Position numbers and translations under genes: made by a program | Part shown: piece by piece, positions 1 through 7,504 of the stretch | How the letters are laid out: the number at the start of each line of letters is the position of its first letter | Position numbering within the stretch: the stretch's first letter is position 1 | The notes under the pieces: model-generated | Seen by the model: the letters and a program-made list of their open reading frames with translations, nothing else | What the model was told of the DNA's origin: nothing | Database searches by the model: none | DNA from: G020350405 sp964513655 | Lineage (GTDB): Bacteria > Planctomycetota > Phycisphaerae > Sedimentisphaerales > Anaerobacaceae | Assembly (NCBI GenBank): GCA_964513655.1 | Contig: CAZENQ010000039.1 | Span: 1 to 28,559, forward strand | Direction of reading: 5' to 3' | DNA length: 28,559 bases

Positions 1-138
1 GATATTGGGATATGTACTGTTGGGGGCGCTGGTAACTCGATTTGCGGTATTGTTTCCTGCGGGCGGGCAGGGTGGTGTGGGGGTTTTAGGGGGGAAATTG
101 ATGGAAAAAGGGGGAAAATTTGGAATTTTTTTGATTAA

Positions 139-159
139 AACAGGCCGAAACGGCCGTTA
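139..159 (-). terminator. Probable intrinsic terminator of the rhomboid gene
   Basis: Read on the minus strand, the stop codon of the rhomboid gene is followed about 30 bases later by a GC-rich hairpin with core arms GGCCG and CGGCC around a TTT loop. The stem extends by AAC/GTT past a one-base bulge and is followed by a short T-rich run. The T tract is short, so the terminator may be weak. The plus-strand sequence to its left (1-130) is G-rich and holds no gene that I can support. Confidence 0.45.
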
Positions 160-190
160 AAGGCCCTTTGTCCCCGATTGACCGGCATTT

Positions 191-1357
191 TTACCTTTGT
201 AACTTGTCCAGCTCGTCGCGGCACATCTTCAACTGGCCTGGGTCGGAGAGCTTCTCGGCCGCGGCCTGCAAGTGCTTTATCGCCAAATCGGGCTTGTTCA
301 AGTAACGTGAATACTGTATGCCCAGCATTAATTCGACCTGTTCGGCGTACTCATAACTGCCATAGTGTGTTAAGAACTTTTCGTAAGCCTGGGCCGCTTC
401 AGCGTGCCTGTTCTCACTGGCAAGCTGATTGGCGATATCCAGCAGATATTGTCGCGGAGGGATTTGCGTACTGTCGAGCCTTATAAGCTCCAGGTAAAGC
501 TCAGCGGCGGCGGGGAGATTTCGCTGGTCAATACGCCTCGCAATCTCATTGCGAAGCTCATTGATTCTTTCCTCGTGCTTTTTCTGGGCGGGAGTTTTTT
601 TAGTCTCTTTTGCCTTTATTGGTCGTGTTGTCCGGCCGGTAAAGGGGTCATAGCCGCTTGTGACGACGTCACGATAGCGTCGCCGCTGGTTCCATCGTTT
701 TATCATCGCCCACAAGTCGAAACTGCTGCCCGCCATCAGGCCGGTGGCGAGCATAAATAGCATAGCCAAGATACCGAAGGCGTATCCTGCCAAATGAGCG
801 TCATACGCAACATGCGGCGTGTATCGCGCGATTACGTTATCAAGTAGAATCATTTTAAAGGCGATAAAGTACAATGCCGGCAGTTCTGTATGGCCAATCA
901 AGATAAACCAATATATGACAGTTATCAGGGTCTGGGGAAACAGCACCAGATAAGCCCCGGTTACCGCCGCCACGGCCCCGCTGGCCCCGAGAACGGGATT
1001 GTTGCTCATTAGTGTGTGCCCTATGCCGCTAAATACCGCCCCGGCCAAATAGAAACATACATATCCTGTAGTGCCGAGCTTGTCGTTTACATTGTTGCCG
1101 AACAGGTACAGAAAGAACATATTAAAGAAGATGTGCATAAGACCGCCGTGCAGAAATGAATAACTTATGAACTGCCAGAGGTACGGCCGGGCGGGAGTGA
1201 GCATAAACTGCAATACCCATGGACGAAATCCCACACCCCCGGTGCGCGGGTCTACATGATATTCGAGGAGAAAAATAATAACGTTGGCGGCTATTAGCGC
1301 GTAATTCGCGTATGGTGTTCGCCGCGGGCGAATGCTTGTGCGAATGGGTAATATCAT
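191..1357 (-). CDS. Rhomboid-family intramembrane serine protease with C-terminal TPR region
   Basis: 388 residues. The first ~205 residues form a rhomboid domain with about six hydrophobic segments. The serine-protease dyad is visible: Ser126 in the GASG motif and His188 in AHLAG. The conserved loop HGGLMHIFFN (His70, His75, Asn79) is also present, so the enzyme looks catalytically intact and should cleave membrane proteins within the cytoplasmic membrane. A basic linker (about 215-265) leads to a soluble helical C-terminus (about 265-388) with TPR-like repeats, including the stretch NRHAEAAQAYEKFL, probably a protein-binding module. No good ribosome binding site precedes the ATG, but there is no better start because the rhomboid first helix begins right after it. 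Substrate unknown. An intrinsic-terminator hairpin lies about 75 bases upstream, so the gene may have an attenuated leader. Confidence 0.9.
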   Translation of the reverse strand: MILPIRTSIRPRRTPYANYALIAANVIIFLLEYHVDPRTGGVGFRPWVLQFMLTPARPYLWQFISYSFLHGGLMHIFFNMFFLYLFGNNVNDKLGTTGYVCFYLAGAVFSGIGHTLMSNNPVLGASGAVAAVTGAYLVLFPQTLITVIYWFILIGHTELPALYFIAFKMILLDNVIARYTPHVAYDAHLAGYAFGILAMLFMLATGLMAGSSFDLWAMIKRWNQRRRYRDVVTSGYDPFTGRTTRPIKAKETKKTPAQKKHEERINELRNEIARRIDQRNLPAAAELYLELIRLDSTQIPPRQYLLDIANQLASENRHAEAAQAYEKFLTHYGSYEYAEQVELMLGIQYSRYLNKPDLAIKHLQAAAEKLSDPGQLKMCRDELDKLQR

Positions 1358-1431
1358 AACTTAGCAACCGGTTTTAAGAGCAAGTTCAAAACGGCCCATT
1401 TTAATGGCAGGAGACAGCCGCGACAAGACAT

Positions 1432-1457
1432 AAAAAAAAGGACGACAAACGTCGTCC
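1432..1457 (-). terminator. Intrinsic terminator in the leader of the rhomboid gene
   Basis: Minus strand: a perfect 7-bp stem GGACGAC/GTCGTCC with a 4-base loop, followed directly by eight T residues. This is a textbook rho-independent terminator. It lies upstream of the rhomboid start codon, not downstream of a recognisable gene. It therefore ends either a small RNA or an attenuated leader. Confidence 0.8.
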
Positions 1458-1559
1458 CGTCTGATATAGTCGGTCGGTGCAGAATTTTTTTCCCCTTGCG
1501 GAAAACACCAGCATTCGCTACTATTACTTTGGTAGCCGGCTTTCCTCCCCAGCAGGTTC
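1458..1559 (-). ncRNA. Candidate short structured leader or small RNA upstream of the rhomboid gene
   Basis: About 100 bases (about 127 with the terminator) lie between a weak promoter and a strong terminator. No convincing protein is encoded on either strand. The minus strand has local helices: GCTAC/GTAGC around a 10-base loop, and TTTTCC pairing with GGAAAA further on. I compared it by eye with TPP, cobalamin, c-di-GMP, fluoride and SRP motifs and could not assign it. It could be an independent sRNA or a regulatory leader. Boundaries are inferred from the promoter and terminator. Confidence 0.35.
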
Positions 1560-1565
1560 TTTCTA

Positions 1566-1594
1566 ATAAAAATATAAAAATAAAACAGTGTAAA
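1566..1594 (-). promoter_or_regulatory. Possible sigma70-type promoter driving the rhomboid leader
   Basis: Minus strand TTTACA (1594-1589), a 17-base spacer, then TTTTAT (1571-1566), in a very AT-rich stretch. The -35 box is good and the -10 box is only moderate, and other registers are possible. Transcription would start near 1559 and run into the terminator at 1432-1457. Confidence 0.35.
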
Positions 1595-1699
1595 GCCAAA
1601 CACGTTAGCAAAAAAAAACTTTATTTTTTTCAGAGGCGATGTTAATCAATTGTATCTTTAATTTAATGAAACCATAGAGTAGGTGGTGAGCAGGAGAAA

Positions 1700-2785
1700 A
1701 TGAACGCCGAAATAATAAAAAGACGCATCAGGGCGGTTTGCCGGCTGATGAAGAAACAAAAGATAAGCTGTCTGGTAGTGACAAAGCCGGCCAACGTGAC
1801 CTACACGACCGGTTTTTTGGGCGATGACAGCTGGGTGGTAATCACCGGCAGGGCAGTTTATCTTTTGACCGACAGCAGGTACATCGAGCAGGCGCAAGGC
1901 GAATGCCGGGGCTGCAGAATAATTGAGCGGATCGCCAGCCTGCCTGAAACAACGGCCAGCTTACTAAAGAAACTAAAATCGGCGCAAGCCGTCGGTTTTG
2001 AAAAGTCGGCTACACTTGCGGATTTTGAGGCTTTGAAAAAACAGGCCAAGACACAGCTCAAGAAAGCTGCGAATGTTGTCGAAGAAGCCCGCAGCTGCAA
2101 AGACAGCAGTGAGATTTCAGCTATCATGGCCGCAGGGCGAATAGCAGCACAAGCCCTTAAACAAACTCGCAGGTATATAAAGGCGGGGATAAGCGAAAGT
2201 GAATTGGCCGGCAGACTGGATTTTCAGATTCGCAAATTGGGGGCGCAGAATAGTTTCGAGACAATCGTCGCCTTCGGGGCAAATGCTTCGCGCTGCCATC
2301 ATCAGCCGACCGGTAAAAAACTCAAGAGAAACGATTACATACTTATCGATTTCGGCGCCAGATACAAAGGCTATTGCTGTGATTTGACGAGATGCTTTGT
2401 GGTTGGCAAGCCCGGAGGCCTTGCCTTATATAAAAAGGTCTATGATGCCGTGCAAAGGGCGCAGGCGGCGGCGATAAAAATGGTAAAGGCCGGGGCGGCG
2501 ATTAAGCAGGTCGATTCAGCTGCGAGAGAGACTATTGCCAAATATGATTTGCCCGTTTACGGCCACGGGACGGGACACGGCCTGGGTATAGAGATACACG
2601 AGGAGCCATTCTTAAACGCCGAAAATAAAGGCAAACTGAAGGCCGGCCAAGTTATCACAATCGAGCCGGGTGTATATATCCCCGGTAAACTCGGCGTGCG
2701 GATAGAAGATGATGTTCTCGTAACCGAAAGCGGCTGCAAAATATTGAGCCGAAGTTGCCCACACGGGCCTTTGCAGTGTGGTTAA
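1700..2785 (+). CDS. M24-family Xaa-Pro peptidase (aminopeptidase P / prolidase type)
   Basis: 361 residues, the usual length for short Xaa-Pro peptidases. The N-terminal creatinase-like domain (about 1-130) precedes the pita-bread metallopeptidase domain (about 138-361). All five metal ligands are visible: Asp217 in LIDFG, Asp228 in CDLTR, His293 in GTGHGLG, Glu322 in TIEPGVY and Glu336 in VRIEDD. A substrate histidine lies in CHHQPTG (200-201). It should remove an N-terminal residue preceding proline, or split Xaa-Pro dipeptides, in the cytoplasm with two Mn or Co ions. The sequence alone does not separate PepP from PepQ. AGGAG four bases before the ATG fixes the start. The thiC promoter begins 9 bases after its stop, so the two genes are independently controlled. 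Confidence 0.93.
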   Translation: MNAEIIKRRIRAVCRLMKKQKISCLVVTKPANVTYTTGFLGDDSWVVITGRAVYLLTDSRYIEQAQGECRGCRIIERIASLPETTASLLKKLKSAQAVGFEKSATLADFEALKKQAKTQLKKAANVVEEARSCKDSSEISAIMAAGRIAAQALKQTRRYIKAGISESELAGRLDFQIRKLGAQNSFETIVAFGANASRCHHQPTGKKLKRNDYILIDFGARYKGYCCDLTRCFVVGKPGGLALYKKVYDAVQRAQAAAIKMVKAGAAIKQVDSAARETIAKYDLPVYGHGTGHGLGIEIHEEPFLNAENKGKLKAGQVITIEPGVYIPGKLGVRIEDDVLVTESGCKILSRSCPHGPLQCG

Positions 2786-2793
2786 ATATTTGC

Positions 2794-2821
2794 TTGACTT
2801 GCGATAGCAATAAGCTATACT
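2794..2821 (+). promoter_or_regulatory. Sigma70-type promoter of the thiC transcript
   Basis: TTGACT (2794-2799), a 16-base spacer and TATACT (2816-2821). Transcription would begin near 2828, only a few bases before the first pairing strand of the TPP aptamer. That fits a riboswitch placed at the very 5' end of the mRNA. Confidence 0.75.
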
Positions 2822-2830
2822 TAAGACAGT

Positions 2831-2927
2831 TCACTAGGGGTGGTCCGCCGATGAGCGGGTCTGAGAAAGAACCCTTTGAACCTGATCAGGACAGCCGATG
2901 TTTCGGCATGCCTGCGTAGGAAAGTGA
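2831..2927 (+). promoter_or_regulatory. TPP riboswitch (THI element) controlling thiC
   Basis: The conserved THI-box blocks appear in order: ACTAGGGGTG, CTGAGA, ACCC, GAACCTGATC and GCGTAGGAAAGTG. The closing helix P1 can form between TCACT (2831-2835) and AGTGA (2923-2927). The family binds thiamine pyrophosphate and represses thiamine biosynthesis genes, and thiC is a classic target. The segment CGTAGGAA (2915-2922) is complementary to TTCCTACG (2955-2962) in the downstream terminator. This gives a clear switch: without TPP this pairing breaks the terminator; with TPP the segment stays in the aptamer and transcription stops. Confidence 0.95.
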
Positions 2928-2947
2928 TTAAATTGGCACCAACGATT

Positions 2948-2980
2948 AAATCGCTTCCTACGAAGCGATTTTTTATTTTT
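2948..2980 (+). terminator. Riboswitch-controlled intrinsic terminator before thiC
   Basis: A 10-bp stem AAATCGCTTC/GAAGCGATTT (2948-2957 and 2962-2971) with a CTAC loop is followed by a T-rich tract to 2980. It sits 16 bases before the thiC ATG and shares bases with the antiterminator pairing described for the riboswitch. It is the expression platform. Confidence 0.9.
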
Positions 2981-2996
2981 GACAGGAAATGCAAAA

Positions 2997-4325
2997 ATGG
3001 CAACTCAATTACAAACGGCCCAGACCGGTGTGATTAGCGATGAAGCTAAATCTGTGTCTAAAACAGAGGACGTCGATGCGGGACTTGTTCGGGAAGAGGT
3101 TGCGGCGGGGCGATTGGTGATACCCGCAAATAAACTGCATCTAAAAAACAATTTAGAGCCAGCCGGTATCGGTCGAGTGCTGGCTACGAAGGTAAATGCG
3201 AATATCGGCACAAGCAGCGTCAGCTCATCGGTAGAAGCTGAAATCGAAAAGATGGAGGCCGCTCTTGACGCCGGTGCCGATACGATTATGGATTTAAGTA
3301 CCGGTGGCGACCTTGACAACATTCGCGAGCAACTTCTGGCGCGGTGCCCGGTGCCCTTTGGAACGGTCCCAATCTACCAGGTAATAGAAGGCAGGGACGT
3401 TGAAGAGATAGATTGGAAGATTATCTTTGAGGTTATCGAGAAACAGGCCAAACAGGGCGTTGATTTTTTCACCATTCACGCTGGGGTGTTAAGAGAGCAT
3501 CTGCCGCTGATTGGAAGCCGAGTCGCGGGAATTGTAAGCCGGGGTGGGGCGCTGTTGGCCAAATGGATGCTATACCACAACAAGCAAAATCCCCTGTTTG
3601 AGATATTCGATGATTTATGCGGCATAATGGTAGAATACGACGTCTGCTTTTCGCTCGGCGATGGTCTTAGGCCGGGGTGTCTGGCCGACGCCACCGACCA
3701 GGCACAAATTGCAGAACTAAAGACTATCGGTGAACTAACTCAGCGTGCGCAGGAGGCGGGCTGTCAGGTTATGGTTGAAGGCCCCGGCCACGTGCCGTTT
3801 GACCAGATACAACACAATATCGAGTTAGCACAAGAAATCTGTCACGGTGCCCCATTTTATGTTCTCGGTCCGATCGTAACCGATATTGCGCCGGGGTACG
3901 ACCACATCACATCAGCAATCGGCGGGACTGCGGCCGCATTTTACGGAGCATCTTTTTTATGCTATGTTACGCCCAGAGAGCATCTGGGTCTGCCTAATGC
4001 CGATGATGTCCGAGCCGGTGTAATAGCAACGAAGATTGCGGCCCACGCGGCTGATGTTGCCCGCGGGTTAAAAGGTGCTGCGGAAAGGGACAGGAAATTG
4101 AGCGTTGCGCGGACGAATCTGAACTGGAGGACGCATCTGGCTGAATCGCTCGACCCGCAAACTGCTGAGGCGATGCACAGCGAGGCCTGTAAAGAGATTG
4201 AGACAGGTAAATTACCTGGTGATGATTACTGTACAATGTGCGGGCGCAAGTGGTGCAGTGTCAGGATAAACAAAGAAATCCGCGACGCCATAAAGACCGC
4301 TCCCACTGAAAATGTTGACGCCTAA
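2997..4325 (+). CDS. thiC: Phosphomethylpyrimidine synthase ThiC
   Basis: 442 residues. ThiC is a radical-SAM enzyme that rearranges aminoimidazole ribotide (AIR) into HMP phosphate, the pyrimidine half of thiamine. The family block VIPAN...GIG...TKVNANIGTS lies near the N-terminus, and the C-terminal cluster motif CTMCGRKWC (Cys412, Cys415, Cys420) binds the 4Fe-4S cluster. The length matches the short bacterial form lacking the N-terminal extension of plant and enterobacterial ThiC. I chose the ATG at 2997 because AGGA lies 9 bases upstream; a TTG at 2979 is in frame but falls inside the terminator T tract. The gene is controlled by the TPP riboswitch directly upstream. No other thiamine gene is in the window. 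Confidence 0.97.
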   Translation: MATQLQTAQTGVISDEAKSVSKTEDVDAGLVREEVAAGRLVIPANKLHLKNNLEPAGIGRVLATKVNANIGTSSVSSSVEAEIEKMEAALDAGADTIMDLSTGGDLDNIREQLLARCPVPFGTVPIYQVIEGRDVEEIDWKIIFEVIEKQAKQGVDFFTIHAGVLREHLPLIGSRVAGIVSRGGALLAKWMLYHNKQNPLFEIFDDLCGIMVEYDVCFSLGDGLRPGCLADATDQAQIAELKTIGELTQRAQEAGCQVMVEGPGHVPFDQIQHNIELAQEICHGAPFYVLGPIVTDIAPGYDHITSAIGGTAAAFYGASFLCYVTPREHLGLPNADDVRAGVIATKIAAHAADVARGLKGAAERDRKLSVARTNLNWRTHLAESLDPQTAEAMHSEACKEIETGKLPGDDYCTMCGRKWCSVRINKEIRDAIKTAPTENVDA

Positions 4326-4370
4326 ACTACTGCACCTGTTGTAAAAATTGATTAAATTGGTCAAAGACCA

Positions 4371-4620
4371 ATGATTAAATTATTTAAAACCAAGGTTTAT
4401 TTTCTTGCGGCAGCGATACTTGTTGGATTTTTCTGCAGCCTTTGCCTGGCCATCGACGCCGAAAAGGGATATGTAGGCAACAGAGTATATTCGGGGGTCG
4501 CTTTTAACCTCACAGAAAAATATCAAAGCTGATATTTACTACCTCTGGCAGTCGGCCAGAGCCAGTCCGGGACGTGATGACATCCATGCGCTTGGAACCA
4601 CGGTGAAATTCCGCTTCTAA
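4371..4620 (+). pseudogene. Frameshifted, truncated outer-membrane beta-barrel-like gene remnant
   Basis: From the ATG at 4371 the frame encodes a clear signal peptide (MIKLFKTKVYFLAAAILVGF, then a Cys/Ala-rich region ending near AIDA) and barrel-like residues VGNRVYSGVAFNLTEK, then stops at TGA 4530. In the +1 frame the sequence continues as NIKADIYYLWQSARA and DDIHALGTTVKFRF, ending in a terminal Phe as outer-membrane barrels do, with a stop at 4618-4620. Removing one A from the five-A run at 4516-4520 joins the two parts into an 82-residue reading. That is far too short for a full barrel, so most of the middle has also been lost. It could be a decayed gene, a sequencing error, or a real small protein with a slip site. 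The start codon lies inside an inverted repeat (4356-4372). Confidence 0.5.
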
Positions 4621-4646
4621 GCTTGGCTTGATATTCGACGGCAAAG

Positions 4647-5744
4647 TTAAGTTTTCATCGAATCCAGTTCGATAAAAGCTATCGGTGTGAAGATAAAGAC
4701 CGGCAGCCAGGCCCATAACTCCGGCATTACCCTGTCAAAGATGACCTCCGTGGCAAACATTTTGCAGAGAAAGGTTGTTATGAAGCATGCCGCGGTCGTG
4801 CTGAAGCTAATCATAATCGCCGACTTCATGGATTTTGGGTCACGACAAACCAAAATCGGCAGACACACCATAAGTATCACGAGATTGATAATTGGGTCAG
4901 TAATGCGGAAGTGCTTCTGGCTGTAAAGTTGGGCCAGGTCTTTGATTTTTGTTCTTTGGCTGGCGAGAACAGCTAACTGTCGCGAACTCAGCAGTGTTTT
5001 ATATCTGGATTTACGTCTGATAGGGATATCTTTTGGTGTGACGTCGCTGGAGTAAAAGGCTATCGGCCGGCGACCTTCAGTAGAGCCTTTCTCGGTGAAG
5101 AGGCCGTTTGCCAAGAGCCACCTTCGGGTTCGAAAATCGTAAATTGCTTTCTCGGCCTCTATCCTGCCGGTTACCTCCCAAATGACCGAGTTAGGTATTT
5201 CTCTCCTCGTGATGATGGTCGGCTTATATAGTGTTGAAGTTTTGACGTCAAATTTTTGAGAGCAGATTAATGAGCCGTTTCCGTCAACAATAAAGTGCAC
5301 ATCATAGAACTCCTGGCCCGGAACAGCATCCTGGCGGCGCACAAGCTTGTCCCCAAGCGGTGGTATCAATAGCTCCTGGTCGATTACCAGAAGACCCGTC
5401 AGCAGCAATGCGAGAAAGACAATCGGAGCAATCACGCGTTTTAAGCTGACTCCCGAGGCCATCACGGCCACAAGCTCATTGTACCTGACCATTTTGCCCA
5501 GCGAAAACGCAGCGGCAACTACGGTTATCATCCCAGCGAAGTCGCGAAAGTAAAGCGTGCTCTGTAGGCCATAAAAAGTCAATATGTTCTTGACGACCGC
5601 AAAGGTGCCCAGGTCGGCATGCTCGGTAAATTCATCGAGTTTGACGAATAAATCAATAATTATTCGCAGGCCTATCAGAACACAAAAGGCTATTAAGTAG
5701 CCAATCAGAAAGTTCTTTGCAACATATCTGTCCAGTATTTTCAT
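4647..5744 (-). CDS. lptG: LptG-like permease of the LPS export ABC transporter
   Basis: 365 residues, the standard length for the YjgP/YjgQ family. There are three membrane helices at the N-terminus (about 12-34, 57-80 and 105-127), a periplasmic beta-rich domain (about 130-280) and three C-terminal helices. The motif NELVAVMASGVSLKR, following the second hydrophobic segment, is typical of LptF/LptG. With its upstream partner it would form the inner-membrane pair that, with LptB, extracts lipopolysaccharide and passes it to the periplasmic bridge. It lies 25 bases downstream of the longer permease gene and is surely co-transcribed. LptG versus LptF is assigned by gene order and length, so the symbol is less certain than the family. 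Confidence 0.88.
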   Translation of the reverse strand: MKILDRYVAKNFLIGYLIAFCVLIGLRIIIDLFVKLDEFTEHADLGTFAVVKNILTFYGLQSTLYFRDFAGMITVVAAAFSLGKMVRYNELVAVMASGVSLKRVIAPIVFLALLLTGLLVIDQELLIPPLGDKLVRRQDAVPGQEFYDVHFIVDGNGSLICSQKFDVKTSTLYKPTIITRREIPNSVIWEVTGRIEAEKAIYDFRTRRWLLANGLFTEKGSTEGRRPIAFYSSDVTPKDIPIRRKSRYKTLLSSRQLAVLASQRTKIKDLAQLYSQKHFRITDPIINLVILMVCLPILVCRDPKSMKSAIMISFSTTAACFITTFLCKMFATEVIFDRVMPELWAWLPVFIFTPIAFIELDSMKT

Positions 5745-5769
5745 GTCAACTTCGTATAGTGTGAGTCAT

Positions 5770-7380
5770 TTAGTTTTTCAGTAACCTGTGATATATCGCC
5801 ACAGCCAACAAAGACAAAAGTACTAGGCCGGTCCACATTAATACTATGCCCGAACCGGCCCGGGCATCTGGGTTTTTGGTAATGTTTTTGCCTGCCATTA
5901 TAAAGACTATCAGGGCCGCGGCGGGCAGCGAGCTTGCGCCGAAGGCGCTTAGCAGATGTCCGCCTTTTAGAATAATACCCAGACCTATGCCAATCATCGT
6001 CAGACTAACACAGCCTATCCCGAATACCAGCCGGGTGTGCAATTCGGCATTTATTTCTGCAAAGGTCTTCATTATTCTTGAGTGGAGCTTATTTTGTAGC
6101 TCCTTGAGTCTTAAGCTGGGTGAGTTTTGCAGTGCGCTGTTAGTTAAATCGGGATGGATGGTCTCTAAGACATTGGCGGTTTCAAATCTTTCTGTTATCG
6201 CCCGAGGGAGGATCAAGCCCCGAACAATCTGTCGGCCCGCCAGGCCTTGTGAGCCGTCCACCCGTTGCCACATCGGGTTGAACATTTCCATAGTCAAAGT
6301 CGGTGCCAGTTCGTCGCCCTCGATATGCAAGAAGGCCCTTGTCATGCGCAGTGTTCGTAACAGCCGCCTGCTTGCCGCATCGTATTCAAGCACTACCACT
6401 TCGCCTGATAACTCGACTTTCTTCTCGTCCCCGACGCTACACTCGTCCGCAGTGAATTCGATAAGCTTTTGGCCGCTGTGCAGTTTGTAAAAGCTTTTGG
6501 TATCGTTGGGGTCAGCACCTCTTTTGGCGGCAATGTCCTGCGCCAACAGCTCAACGGTAAATTGCGCATAGGCTTCGCGAGCCAATTTTGCAACAGGATA
6601 GAACCGCATGGGGTCAAGGCGGATTCTTTTCATCTCATCTATCTTCTTGAACTTTATGTTATCGCCCAGGAGGGAACCGAATTCAGCCGTTATCGGCACC
6701 CATTCGGCAGACGCCATGTCCCCATCAGGGTCCATTTGGTAGGCGTTGAAGGCAGTTATTTGGACGTCGTTGAATCTCTCGTGTGGAATGAATCGTATTT
6801 TGGCCTTCTCGGCTGTGACAATCCTTTTTATCTCTAAGTCTTTCACTTCATTTACAACGACGCCTGAAAGCATATTATTCTGAGGGTCGGCGTGGTCGGC
6901 GTAAATAAGGTAGCGTTCGTCCGGCGGCACCTTATAGTAGCCTCTTCGCTGGATGTTGCGAAAAAGTATCTGTTTTGCGTCCGCCTTAAGGGATTTTTCG
7001 GCGAGGTGAACAAAAGCCGGCACAACGTGGAAGCTCAAAATAAGATTGGCAATGGCAACCATAATGGCAAGTGCCAGGCCGGGGTAAACCAGCGTCTGCA
7101 GGGAGATTCCGCTTGCCCTGCAGGCATCGAGCTCATTGTCACTGGCGAACCGGCCGTAAACGAGCGACGTAGCGAACAAAGCCGCCATAGGCAGCACGAA
7201 GGTGAGCGTAATCGGCAGGGAATAGCCAATAAGATGAACCACCTGTCGGGGCCCTGCACCGTATTCCTGCACCGGCCGCAAGATACTGCCTAGACTCAGT
7301 ACCAGTGTCAAGGCCACGGTGGCGAGGACAAAGACCTTGAAGGTCTCGCGAAAAACGTATCTTTGCAGTGTAAAAACCAT
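5770..7380 (-). CDS. lptF: LptF-like permease with enlarged periplasmic domain
   Basis: 536 residues, well above the ~360 usual for LptF/LptG. Three helices lie near the N-terminus (about 13-32, 49-75 and 97-122). The family signature GRFASDNELDACRASGIS follows helix 2. The last 100 residues carry the other three helices. The ~315 residues between are periplasmic, roughly 150 more than in Escherichia coli LptF, and include the usual beta-jellyroll region plus extra sequence rich in charged residues. It should pair with the adjacent LptG-like protein in lipopolysaccharide export. The start has only a weak AAAG-type ribosome binding site. The first gene of a two-gene operon, it is divergent from the MFS/spermidine-synthase gene. 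LptB is not in the window. Confidence 0.88.
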   Translation of the reverse strand: MVFTLQRYVFRETFKVFVLATVALTLVLSLGSILRPVQEYGAGPRQVVHLIGYSLPITLTFVLPMAALFATSLVYGRFASDNELDACRASGISLQTLVYPGLALAIMVAIANLILSFHVVPAFVHLAEKSLKADAKQILFRNIQRRGYYKVPPDERYLIYADHADPQNNMLSGVVVNEVKDLEIKRIVTAEKAKIRFIPHERFNDVQITAFNAYQMDPDGDMASAEWVPITAEFGSLLGDNIKFKKIDEMKRIRLDPMRFYPVAKLAREAYAQFTVELLAQDIAAKRGADPNDTKSFYKLHSGQKLIEFTADECSVGDEKKVELSGEVVVLEYDAASRRLLRTLRMTRAFLHIEGDELAPTLTMEMFNPMWQRVDGSQGLAGRQIVRGLILPRAITERFETANVLETIHPDLTNSALQNSPSLRLKELQNKLHSRIMKTFAEINAELHTRLVFGIGCVSLTMIGIGLGIILKGGHLLSAFGASSLPAAALIVFIMAGKNITKNPDARAGSGIVLMWTGLVLLSLLAVAIYHRLLKN

Positions 7381-7482
7381 GTTTAGTCTTTAGTATTTAG
7401 TCATCCAACTGTTCATTTTCAATAATGATATATATTTTGCAACAAAATTTCCTGGCCGGGCGCCATCAGTCTGCTCCGGCAC

Positions 7483-7504
7483 AAAAAGCTGACCCGAGCT
7501 TTTT
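7483..7504. terminator. Symmetrical hairpin with A/T flanks, possible bidirectional terminator
   Basis: AAAAAGCT (7483-7490), a six-base loop and AGCTTTTT (7497-7504) form a perfect 8-bp inverted repeat in the 283-bp region between two divergent genes. Either strand ends in T residues. No gene runs into it from either side, so it may act as a leader attenuator for lptF, an insulator, or a protein-binding palindrome. I see no other convincing element in the rest of this intergenic region. Confidence 0.4.

Noticed and set aside
1354..1611. Short minus-strand frames of 80-85 codons upstream of the rhomboid gene
   Set aside because: They run through the terminator hairpin and end within or next to the rhomboid start; composition is low-complexity and no ribosome binding site is seen.
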